From Temnopleurus reevesii (Eukaryota; Echinodermata; Echinoidea; Temnopleuroida; Temnopleuridae), in contig BQKZ01000013.1 in the NCBI GenBank assembly GCA_036244855.1, positions 265,072 to 329,071 of the forward strand: 64,000 nucleotides of DNA, in the 5' to 3' direction. Below are positions 1-12,400 of this stretch, one piece after another (within the stretch, counting starts at the first letter, position 1; each line of letters opens with the position of its first letter). The notes under the pieces were generated by a model, which worked only from the letters and a program-made list of their open reading frames with translations, did no database searches and had not been told where the DNA came from. Position numbers and translations under genes: made by a program.

Positions 1-463
1 ACAATAACAATACTCACATCATATATATTCGTTCTGGCTGTGTGTGGGAGTTTCAGTAGTCTGTTGGTTCTCATGTTTGCTCATTGACGCAATGTGCCAA
101 GTGCAAAGTCCCTATGAATGTGAGAGTTGTTTGAAATTAGCAATATTTCACTGCATACTGTACTCGCCGTGTTGGCACATTGAGTTCTTTCATTCTATTG
201 CCAGTGGCATAGTAACAAGCCGGCATCCTGCTCAGACTTATATTACCTCAATTGGGAAGCTTTATTCACAGGAATTACTTCGTCAAGAACATATTGAATA
301 AACTGGATTTTATGAAATTGCTCTTCACTGAACTGGTATCTGGATTTTCATTCCGATTTGTGGAGAACTTACATGTAATTCTTTGGATACTTTAAATATA
401 TCCTCTGTGGACATACTTTCAAATGACAGTTCAATAGGAAAGTGGAATTTACAGAATATCAAA

Positions 464-497
464 ATGGATATGATCATTCAAGAAGAAGATGATGGTG
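464..497 (+). CDS. PRUNE2: Candidate first coding exon of the PRUNE2-like gene
   Basis: An ATG in a good context (aaaATGg) opens an 11-codon frame, [11 protein letters not shown], ending at a GTAAGG donor at 498 in phase 1. The next exon (5311) needs exactly one incoming base, so the joined reading is ...[14 protein letters not shown]. If used, the protein starts inside the prune DHHA2 domain and lacks the DHH phosphoesterase half. The frame stays open upstream to a stop near 331, so this could be part of a longer exon. No homology supports the 11 residues; only splice phase and start context do. Confidence 0.4.
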
Positions 498-3400
498 GTA
501 AGGATTATTTTTTTCTCTCAACGAAATATTTATTTTGAATGAAGTTTTGAGCCCAGAGAAATATACATTTCAATATGTAGAGCTTTGCTTGTAGTTGTAT
601 ACTGTAATTTGTATCACACCATGGAACAGCAGAAAATCAAGGGAAACTTGAGTGATTAATGATTGTCAGAACTTTGAATTTAAGAGACAATATTCTCTGA
701 TACAGATCTATTTTGTTTCCTTAGGCTTTTGATGAATGAAGTGTCTAGATTTGAGTACCTAGTCTGTAAAATAGAATGTTTGGCAATACAAACTGCATGA
801 AAACACATGTACATGTATTTTCTCTTGAACACAATTTTCTTCATACAGTTGCACAGTGTTTACCTTGAATCAAAAAGCTAATTATAATTATCTATCGCTG
901 GTTCATTGAATACAATGCCTCTCCTTTGGATTCTGTTCAAGAATAATTTCGCTTCAAGGTTCTAATAATTTTGAGTGCTTTAAAAAGTATTCATCTACAG
1001 GTATATGCATCATCCATAGCCATTAATACCAAATTTTAATGCAAATTTTTAGATTGTGATAAATGACCTTTGTAAATCAAGAAGTATACATGTAGATTAT
1101 TTTTGGTCCAGGAATGGTGTGTCAGAACTTTCAGATATATCTGTGAAATTGTATGACTATCTTGCTGTAATGCTTAATTTTGTGAATGTGATCCAATAAC
1201 TTTTACATGTAAATATTAATAATTTGCGACTCCATGTACATTCAGATCTGCATGTAGGCAACATTGTATCACTGTAATCTCTTCTCCCAGTGGTATCTAT
1301 CCATGCTTTGTTTTTGTCATCTTTTTCATAAATAAGGTGACAAATATTGCTGAGGTGCCCCCTACCCCCCCCCCCCCTTTAAATAGGTTTAAATGCTTGT
1401 TTTTTGTAGTTTTTAGTTTAGGAATACATTTCATGTGAAAAATAAGGCTTAAAAGGTTTAGAAGGGTGAGAAAAGCCAAAAATTATTAGGAAACAAATAA
1501 AAGGCTGTATTTCACATACTTTTCTCTAATTTTACAGAAATTTGTTCATATGAGTGAAAAGTAAAAACAAAACAAAAAGAAAAGTTTAAGTTGTCTCATA
1601 TTCAGAGGGTTGGTTGTTGCAGGGCAACTGAACATTTCTCTAAAATAGGCCTAAAAGGGATTAGTAATTGGAGCTGATTAATGGTCCATTGATCTCATTT
1701 GTCTCCATGCCAAAAAGTACTATAGGTTATAGGATGTACTGTAGGTTATGGTCATTACTGGTCATGCATTCCTGGCCTAATTCAGTTTTCCTTTATTTTT
1801 GTCTTAGCCTGTTTAATAAGATCAACAGAGTCATGTTCATGATCATGCAAACCACAGTTTTAATGTAGTGTTGATTTCCCTGAAGTAAAACATTCCTACA
1901 TCATGCGATCAAGAGACATGCCATGTAAATCTTTTGACTCATTTGTTTCTCATAGTCATCGAATAACTCTGAAATATAAATGAGAGTATAGAAAAGAATT
2001 AGAACTTTTACAAATCAAATGAACCTGCCCACATGGCTCAGGGGGATTGTCAGTTTCAGTTTGAATTCCCATGCCAAACATACTTTATGATAGAAATGAA
2101 AGTAAACAATTAAAAAAAGGCAAATGGAACTGGAATGACTGGACCCAATGAAATGACTGGACCCAATCGATGCAATTGAAAATGGATAAATTAGAATTTA
2201 AAAAATACATTTTGAATATGGACAAATGAATTAATGATGATAAAGAAATATTGATCTTAGCAATTTGTGATGACATGAATGGGAGAAATGCAAAAGTTGA
2301 TCACCTTTAAATGTACTAATTCAAGGTGACGGCTAGGCACATTAGTGAAAGTGATAGCCTGACTGTACATAATGAGGTGCTGCTTAACATCGTAAGAGTG
2401 TTCATTTACACTCCTCACTCATCCAGACAATCTCTATCACAGATTATAAAGCATCAGAGCCTGTAAAGTTCAAGGGTTCTTTAAAGGTAGGCATATGTCC
2501 TGACTCAATAAACTTATTTCATCAAAATGATATTTATAGAGGATAGTATACATGTAATAATAAACAGCTCTTCATTAGATTCAGGTTTTAGATTTTTGAA
2601 AACTTAGAAAATTTATTTCTGATAACAATGGTTAACATTAAAGACAGACAGTTTTATGTAAATTTAATATCTTAGAAATTTTCCAAGTTTCAAAGATCAT
2701 TCACCTGGAGCATGCAAAGATACCTTGTTGATAATAAACATATTAAGTGCATACAAAGCACCAAACTAAAGGGGTGTTGAATGATTACTTAATGATTAGC
2801 TGAATGAACAGTGATCAAAGTATAAAGTATACAATCTTGATTTGAGATACAACATTAATGATAAGGAAGTCTGTATATGAGAGGAAGAATCAATGTCTAA
2901 TTGTTTCTTTTGGATTATACTGGTTAATTAAGAACTTGAATGACCAGTCAAATAAACTTGAAATACATTACAACTTCTCCTGAATTAAGGATGATAGATG
3001 ATATCTATATTCATGCAGTTGTTTGATCAACTCATGAGATATATGGACTCTGATGTAGGCTTCAACTGCCAAGGATGTGCATTAATGCAGTGATCAATTG
3101 ATATGCTGGTTTGTCAGCAACATATAGTTCACTTTGGCAGAAGAGAATTTTCAATTTTTATTGTGCTTTCTTAACCTACTGTCAAAGTTTATTTTTTTAA
3201 AGTTTACTATTATTTGTTTTTAATTTTATTTATCACCTTTTTATTTGCTTCTTATCATATCCTATTAAATATGGCCTTGGAATTAAGAAGCCCAAGTTAC
3301 TTTACAAACTCAACAACAAATTAAGTGAAATTGGAAAAAAAAATATTTTCATGGTTTGGTCTTACCCAGCCCTTACATGAGCCAAATTTTAGTTCAGATT

Positions 3401-6400
3401 CTAAGTTCATTAGAACTACCATAGGTGCTACTGGTATTTTCATGATGTATTACGCTTTGCCCTGGACAAATTTTATTATCTCTGTATTTCTGTATATTTC
3501 TGTCATGTCTGATGTATTGTTCAATGTTCTTTATAACTTATTCCTTTATGTCAATAAAGTGATACAAAATCAATTTGTGATGTATGGAGAAACAACCTTT
3601 AGTTTGTAATGTTAATTGTTCATTACTGATACACATGTATTGAATAATGAGGATTTGCAACTCAAGGCTACATGATACAAAACAATAAGAAATGTTTTAT
3701 ATATTTTTCCTATCCTAAATGATATAATTTGCCTGCATATATGGATTTACCTATCTGCTGTGGTTACATGTAACTTAATGATTGTGAATGGTTACGATTA
3801 TAATATATTTTCAAGGATTTAATCACCGCATGATTTGTAGTTTGACTAGTTTCTTTATTTGTAGGTTGAGAATTATTTTTTATGACCATTTTACTGCGTG
3901 GTGTGTTCTACAGTGTGTAATTATGAAATAAAAGTCAANNNNNNNNNNNNNNNNNNNNNNNNNNNNNNNNNNNNNNNNNNNNNNNNNNNNNNNNNNNNNN
4001 NNNNNNNNNNNNNNNNNNNNNNNNNNNNNNNNNNNNNNNNNNNNNNNNNNNNNNNNNNNNNNNNNNNNNNNNNNNNNNNNNNNNNNNNNNNNNNNNNNNN
4101 NNNNNNNNNNNNNNNNNNNNNNNNNNNNNNNNNNNNNNNNNNNNNNNNNNNNNNNNNNNNNNNNNNNNNNNNNNNNNNNNNNNNNNNNNNNNNNNGGGGG
4201 GGGGGGGGAGGGAGGGGTTGCTTTCTGTTACAGATTCTCAATAACATATATTTTTTTTTAAAGTTTGCTCATTTGTTTGACAAAAATGTGCAACTCTGCA
4301 ATATTTGTATTGAATACATGTAGAAATTGTTTTTGTTTGAGTTTCATACTGTACTTGCAATGAACTAGCAATGGCCTGAATCAGTAGGTAGGATGAGAGC
4401 CTACTAACCTACCAGGAAGGATATGAACGAATATCAAAAGAGATCTGTTGTGATATGATTGGAGATCTCTCCAGGTCATGGGAAAGTAGATAGGATGTTT
4501 TGCTTTCACATCGAGTTTGATAGAAGTTCACATCTTCCGGATTTAAAAGTCAATTCTGAAATTAAACACACTATAATTTTAACATGAATTTATTGAGTGT
4601 AGCAATTTCAACAAAGACAAATGAATTTTACAACAATCAATTATTACATAAGATACACTGACTGTATGTATTAACTGGATTACCTTACAAGTGTATACAA
4701 TCCCAAGTATTATGAAATTGGCCATAATTTAGGCCATTATTGATGATTCCTTTGAAAGTGGTCTGGACTCATTGTTCTACCTCCAATTGAACCTGAATTT
4801 TGTCTTCCCATGACAGATGACTTTACATGACAGATGACTTTACATATATTCTGTATTTAATCAAGGAGATATAAACAAAGTGTGCTTGTATGATTTTTTA
4901 ATTGTCAAATTTTATATTTGAAGAGTATTTTATTACGCCAAAATAAGTTTAGATCAATGCTGGAGTTTTGAATTGCATTAATTATGTAGTAGTAGTGGCT
5001 ATGCTGTTGTGATAAACATGAACTTTTAAGCTGCAATTTATCCTGCTATGATCCAAATTTGATGAGATACATATGGCAAGCATCCAAGAGTTTGCTACAT
5101 TGTATGCCAAGTTACATGTAATACCCATGGCATATTCCAAGCAATACAGTATAGTCTGAATACAGAATTGAGTAAATTGTGTTTTGTGATATATGAACAA
5201 AATGTAATTTTTGCATCCGAAATTTTATCATAAATATTGTGCCCTATTCATATTTATCCTGTATTAAATTTCTTATCTTGTTAGTATCTCTTCTTTTCAT
5301 GCTTCCATAGGTCTGACCACAGCCCAGATACTGCGTAAAGATTTCAAGTCTACATCAGTATCAGCCTGCACAGTTGGATTTAGCTCAATCACGTTACCAC
5401 TACAAGTGAGTTAATTGTTGCAGAGGTTGTTGCTAGAAAGTTGCACATGATTGCAAGTTGCAGATGATCAGTTTTGGTCAATCAAAATATCTGCTGCATG
5501 TAGACCAGCTTGAATGCCGGGTCATGTGCCATTCAAAATACATGTTCCCACATGCCACAGATCAAAGCAACTTTCTTGAAACACCCTCTAGATGGATCAG
5601 TTTGGGAATGGGGGAGGGAGATGAAGAAGGGGTGTTGAATCTCAGTTGCAAACCGTCTGTAAAGCATACACTCACCTTGTCAATTTCTTATCAGATTAAT
5701 TTTAGAAACGTTCAGGAGTTGTTATACTCTGTTGTGTGGTTTTTTTTTAGGAGGGGGGGGGGGGGGGGGGGGGTTATAATTACAACTGGTGCAATGATAA
5801 TGATAGGCTATACATAGTCAGTTCAGAAAATTATATCTAATCACATAAGTTTTATTTTTTAAAGCAGTCTATATTAGATTTTATTGGCATGAAGATGAGA
5901 TGCTTCCTGCATTGTTTGATGGTGAGATGCAATGAGACTGATGAGAGTTAATTGCAGTATGCCAGGTGTTGTATAAACATACGAGCAAGGAGACTCAAAT
6001 ATGCCTGGGTTTATTGATTTCCGTCTATTATGTAGACACATCCACTTGCAAGGCTGTAGCATGTTTGCATGCTATCTTTCCTGGGGAGAAATATTTCTGT
6101 ATCTCACATTCTTCCTTCAGTTGAAGTAATTAATTTGATTTGAATAGAATTTATGTTCCCTGAAAGCAATCTGTCACATGTTATGTTACTGAGCAATTCT
6201 GGTTGTATTACAGTGTACTTCAATGCATACACTTGCCATGAGATTTTTCATTATTCTTCTCTTCATTTATGTTCAATATTCCTTTTTTACTTCAAACTAC
6301 AATCACCACAATTTCATCATATTTTATATTTTGTTTTGTCTTTCAGGATGTCCTAGACAGGGTGGACTTGGAGACCAGACTGAAGAACTTCTGTGAACAC

Positions 6401-9400
6401 AGATTACTGAACATTAACATTATCATGACAATAGACTTTGATGGCAGGCGTCAACTTGCAATCTACTCAGAAGATCAGAACCTGCGAGAGACAATGGAAA
6501 ATAGATTGCATATACATGGATCTGTGCTAGAACTTGAGAGAATAGACTCGACTGTTAAAAACTTGATTGCTTTTGATCAACACAATGGGAAAGCATCTAG
6601 GAAAGTTGTTTTACCGCTTGTTGAAGACATTCTGAGAACGCTTGATAATGACAAGGATGAGGGTAGCGAGCATGGAGAAAATGGACTAGAAGAGAACGTG
6701 GATGATCTCTCCAGCAATACGAACAATGCTAATATGGCTGAAGATGGACAACAAAATGGCAAGGTAATGCCTGATGACTGGGGTGAATCAACTCCAGAAG
6801 CTCTGCATGATATTGATAATATGAATGAGGGAAATGAGATGGTTGCTGATCTCATTGGTACAGACCCTGTGGGTGAATCAAGCTTGACTAACCCTTTTAA
6901 GGAACCTGATAGCACAGATTTACTAGGAGGGAATCCATTTAGTGTCAGGGTAGGAAGTATAGATAAGGGCGGGGATGATCATTTTGATCCATTGTCCCAG
7001 TCAGGAAACTTAATAGACGACACTTCAGAGAATGTATATGATAATGATGACCCATTAGGCTTATCTCTAGACCCATTTTCACCTCCACTTTCCCCTCAGC
7101 AAGATTCAAATCGTAATTCTTCCAATCCATTTCAGTTGACAGCCGATTTGTTTTCAAGTAATGATGATGTATTGGTCCCAGCATCTGATTCCAATATGAG
7201 CCATAGTAACCCATTTAGGGATGAATCTGAAGCGTCCTCAAGCCTCCTAGATTTAGATCCCATTGGCCAAGATAAACCTTGGGCATCTGAAGATATGTTA
7301 GACTCATCTGTCAAGTCAACAGGAGACCTTCTTGGGTCATTCCTTGACCCAATACCGATTTCAAGTGAACTCCCCTCTTTTGTAGACAATCCAATGGAAG
7401 ATTCTTCCTCTTCCAAATTTGAATCAATGGCTAGCCTAGATGATCCTTTTGGTTTAATGTCTGACATTGCAAATAACCCATATGATCAGTCAATGACCAA
7501 ATCTGATCCCTCTCTCAGCTTTAGTGATTCCTTAGCACTCATACCTGATGCAAGTGCAGATGCAAGTGCAGACGAAAATTCAATTTCAATATCTGATCCA
7601 TGTCTGACGACTACTGAATCTAAAGGCATTGTTGAAGAGCAGCCAGAGGTTGAAGGCATCCAATCACCAATAAACGATTCTGACCCATTCACATTGTCTG
7701 AAACTCAAAGTTCAAGTAATCAATTTAAGTCAGATGACCCTTTTGGTATGGACCCATTTGATGTTCATGCATCTCCTACTGTTGATGATGGTGATGATGT
7801 TGAAGGTGAAGCAGTAGATGATTCAGGAGGGTTTAAGAATGACTTTGCTGTTCCTGAATCATCAGCTGCAGTTGATCCTATCAGTAACAATACCACCATT
7901 CTTGATGAAAGCAATGATTTAGGGGGAGCACATTCTCAGGAAATTGACCAGAATCAGAGTGCTTCAGATGAAGTCAAAGTTTATAATGTTGCTTTGCCTG
8001 CTATGGAGATCATTTCTGAAGATGTAGTGGAAGTAGAAATACTTCCAAACATCTTAGATCATGAATCTGTTGAAGAGCTTGCTGAAACAACCATTCATTC
8101 TGATGATGTACTTGGTTCTCTTGATGGAGAGTCCAATGTGCAAGAGTCTGAAAATTTGAATGTTGAAAACATAGAATCGGCCACTGTAGATCCTTTCAAA
8201 GTTCCTTCCAGTGATGATGTTGGAAACTTTCTGGCAAATCAAGGTAGCCTAGATCCTTTTGGCATGCCAGAGTTCTCTGAGCAGCCGCATGCCATTATTC
8301 AGGAACAGCTCATGTCAGCTAACGTCAGTGCTTTGGATTATTCCCAGTCTCCTGACTTGAGTGGAACAGAGAACCTTGGCTGTTCTGATCCATTTGGAAT
8401 GAGCCCATTTGATGAAATTCAGAGTCCTCCACCACCTGTTGGTCATTCAAATACAGATGATAGTCTCGTTCAGAAATCAGAAGAGTGTGAAACTCAATCA
8501 AGTGAAGGAGTTGGTACTGCATCAGGACAACAGGAACTGCATGAGGTTACTGAATATGAGGAAGCAGATGGTTTGTCTCACCCAATTACTCCTAGAAATT
8601 CCCCCAGTGAATCAAGTTTGGCTGGAGTCAAAGAAGAACTTGATGAGAGAGAATTGTCTGCCAGAGTTTCTCATTTAGAGGAGAAAGAAAATGATGATGA
8701 TGGTGAAGTGCAATATGAGGATGACTTTGAGGATGACGATGATGTGTTCTCTGCAGATGAGCAGATACCTGAACCAATAGATGGAATGGGTGGGAGTGAA
8801 GGGGATGTAGAAAGAAGAGAGATTGTAATGGGAGATTTAAGTGCAGAAGATGAAGAGTTGAAGGATTCCTGTTTCCCATCTGAAATGAGCAATAACAATA
8901 ATGGGGATGTAGAAGTGAAAGATGATAAAGATGTGCCTTTTGTAAGAGAGAGGGAAGAGTCCCAGGTTTCTCCCAAAGGACTTGAGGGATCAGGCAGCAA
9001 AGATGAATTACAACTTATTCAGGATACTGATACGAAGATGTCTTTCAGGGAGGAGAAGAATTATATTGCTGATGTTCTTGCCAGCAATATTGTTGATAAC
9101 TTTGTTGACGTCACTGCAATCAATTCTGGTGGCAGGGCATCTTCTTCTGATGAAGATGATATCCACCATAATCCAGAATACTCTTCACCAGGACCTGTGT
9201 ATAGGCCTCATATCATGGCACCAAACCCAGACCCTCTTGTATACACACAAGCAAAAGAGGCAGAAAGACTGTTTGAAAAGCAAAGCGGTGATCCAAACTA
9301 TGTTGCTGAGATGATTTATGTGGCTGCGCATGGTGAGCCAGTTCTTCCTTTTAAACTAGATAATCCATCATTCAATGTAGGGGAAAATGGTACTACAAAT

Positions 9401-12400
9401 GCAGATGCATTGTCTAATCAACTTGATGATGAGGTTGTGGATGATATTGTCATTGAAGAAATTTGCACCCCGGAGGAGAACGCAAATCTTGAAGCTTCAC
9501 CTCTTCATCATGAAAGTATTGAATGCCTTTCTAATAATGAGAGTGACCTTAATGATAGTAAAGAAGATGTGAATTATATTGCTGACATGCTTGCCAAAAA
9601 TATGGTGGAAAATGTTATAGACATCCATACATACAACCTGCTAGATAATCAGGTTGATGAGACAAATAAAACTGCTTGTTCCACTCGTGCACTTCCTGAA
9701 TACAGGCCTACTATCATGGAGCCAAATCCTGATCCATCTGTGTATATCCAAGCCAAAGAAACAGATGCATTGTTTGTGGGTGGAAGGGTCAATGAGGGTA
9801 ATCACATTGCTGAAATGCTTGCTGATGCTATCGTTGATGATGAAAGAGGGGAAACATCTGGGTCTCCTTTAGGTTCCGCGGATAGTATGAATAAGACAGA
9901 TGACACATCAGACCTTCCTAACATATCAGAAATTCACCCCGCAAATCTTGAGCCTGAAGACTTAGGAATTGATCTTGCCATTAGTGGAGAGGAGGCGAGC
10001 TCTGACTTTCCTGCAGCTTCAAATAATTACTTGGTTAATAGGGATGATGAAGTGCCAGATATTGTTCCTAATGAGGAGAACTTTGATGATCATGATGATG
10101 TTGAAGTTGAAAGCTCTGTGGGTAATGATGTCTTCTCTGGTCATAGTTCTGAAATGAGAACCACCATGTCTGATAAAGGTAGCTCACTAGACTCAGAAGA
10201 TGATGTTGTTGAAAGAGAGGATGATGATCAAGTTAATCTTTCACTAAACACTCCTGTTAAGTCTCAAGATGAAGAACTCTCTAGAGATGAAGGAAGCTAT
10301 AGGAATGTAACTGAAGGAGAAAGTGGGTTCAAGGAAGATGATGATGAAAATGTTGTGGCTGAAATGCTTGCCGATGAGATAACCTTTGAAGAAGGGGAGA
10401 GTATGATGAGTACTCCAGATCTGCTCATGTCTGCAAAGTCTGACTTGAAAGATGACTTCTTTCTGAACATAAGCACAGCGGAACATTCCTCTCCTCAAGG
10501 AAGTGATGATGAGGAGAACGTGATCGCTGATATCGTTCTGAAAGATACAATGGACCAGCCATCATCAGAGAGTGATGAGGATGTTGATGAATTCCAAGAT
10601 AAAGAAGATGGTTTCAATGACATTGAGAATGATTGGTCTCCTGATGATATCAAGGTTGAACTCTCCACTGAACAGTATACTGTCAATGACACATTGATGG
10701 TTTCTAAACCATTTGCATCAACAGGAACACTGTTATCTCCTCTGCCAGAGGAAAGTGATGTTCCTGAAGATCTCTCAAATGAAATTCCTGATGCCAGCAC
10801 TGCTGGTTCCAGGGATAAAGAGGTTGATAATGCACTCCATTTTCAAATGGAAGATGAAAAGTACCTTCATAGCCATGAGAGTTACAGTGAGGATGATGAC
10901 TGGGAGGATGGAGAAGAAATTCCAGATGATGTTAATACTGAGATCACTCCTGATGTGCCTTCTGTTGATTCTGGGACTGTTGACGTTTCCGGTAATGAAG
11001 CATCTGGTGTCAGTCTTACTGTAGAGAAATCAGAGAATGGATCAGACACAAATAATGTTGATAATGTAATAAATGCCATTGATAAAGTAGAAGAAGAAAT
11101 AGTTTTGAGTGCTACAAATAAAACATATGATGTTCTTGGTGAAGAAATAGAAGACGACATAGAGGAAGAAATAGATCACATGTCAGGTGAAGAAAGTGAG
11201 GCGAATTCAAATGTGGTTGAAAGAAACTTCCCCTCAACTCAGCATACCCTAGATGTGAATGATAGTGGGAAAGCCCACATAGGAGCGTATTCAGATGATC
11301 CAAAGGGTTTCTTAGATGTGCAATATGATGAAAATAATCCCTGGGATGAAGGGAGAGATGAAGGAGAAATTTTGAATGAGAAAGAGATAAGGGTACAAAA
11401 TACTACAGAAACAGAATCTGAAGTTAAACTTAAGGATTTTGATAAGAATAGAGAAGAATCTCAAAAACCGGATGAATCTGAAATAGATAATAGTAATGAA
11501 ATTGTTGATTTGATTTTAGAAGACACAGTTCATGAAACTAGAGGGTATATTGATAGGTCAGTGGATGATTCAGAAGAAACTCTACAAATTGAGCTAATGG
11601 GGAAAACAGATGAAATTTGTGAGAACATTAATGAAGAGCAATCTTCTGTCAATGATAAAATAGTTATCAATAAATCACAAGAAGGGCAAGACATAAATAA
11701 GTTGCATGAGCCTGAGAAAGAGCATGAAGATGCAAATGAGAATCGTGTATCACTAGTCAATAATGAAGAAATGCCATCAAGTGTTAATCAGTCATTGGGT
11801 GGGGATAAAGACAAGGGACAGGGTGAATTAATTGAGAGCAATACAAACTTACAAGAAGCAACCTTGCATGCTAGCATGGAATCTGAAAGCTTTGCAGATA
11901 ACACTCCAGCTATTGCCACAAGCATGCCTCAAGCTGATATTGAGTCCGCTTACCCTCAAGACATAGAATCAACCATTCAAGATGGTAATACCAACATCAC
12001 AAACTTGCCCAAACTGGATGTTGCGCTGGCAACAGACAAGACCGTGATGGAAAGAGATGTGGAGGATCATCAAGATATTTTAGAGATTAACAACAAAGAG
12101 GATATGGCAGCAACTTTCATTAGTGATCCTTCAACCAACAAGAGTCACCCAGAGATGTTTGAAGAAGAAGATTCTGCCTTTGGAACTGAAAGTTTTAAAG
12201 ATTCAATTGAAGAAGGAGGTGACCAGCTATTCTCCTACCCAACCAATTGGGCTGATGAGGATCATGAAGCCAAAGACANTAAAATCCATTTCCTTCATTT
12301 TTCATTTTATAGGGCCCTGTTGTGGTTCAATAGGCTGCTTTACTAGTAGATTAAACTTTATGCAAATTTTATAGCCAATGACCATTGTAACATGGTATTC

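Noticed and set aside
44..301. 85-codon plus-strand open frame
   Set aside because: No recognisable motif, no splice link to the PRUNE2-like exons and AT-rich context. Probably 5' UTR, promoter or intron.
3898..4323. Open frames spanning N runs (also at 45394-46092)
   Set aside because: They are artefacts of translating N as X.
8628..9000. Ser- or His-rich antisense and shifted frames inside the giant exon
   Set aside because: They mirror GAT/GAA codon bias of the real frame and lack start, splice or homology support.
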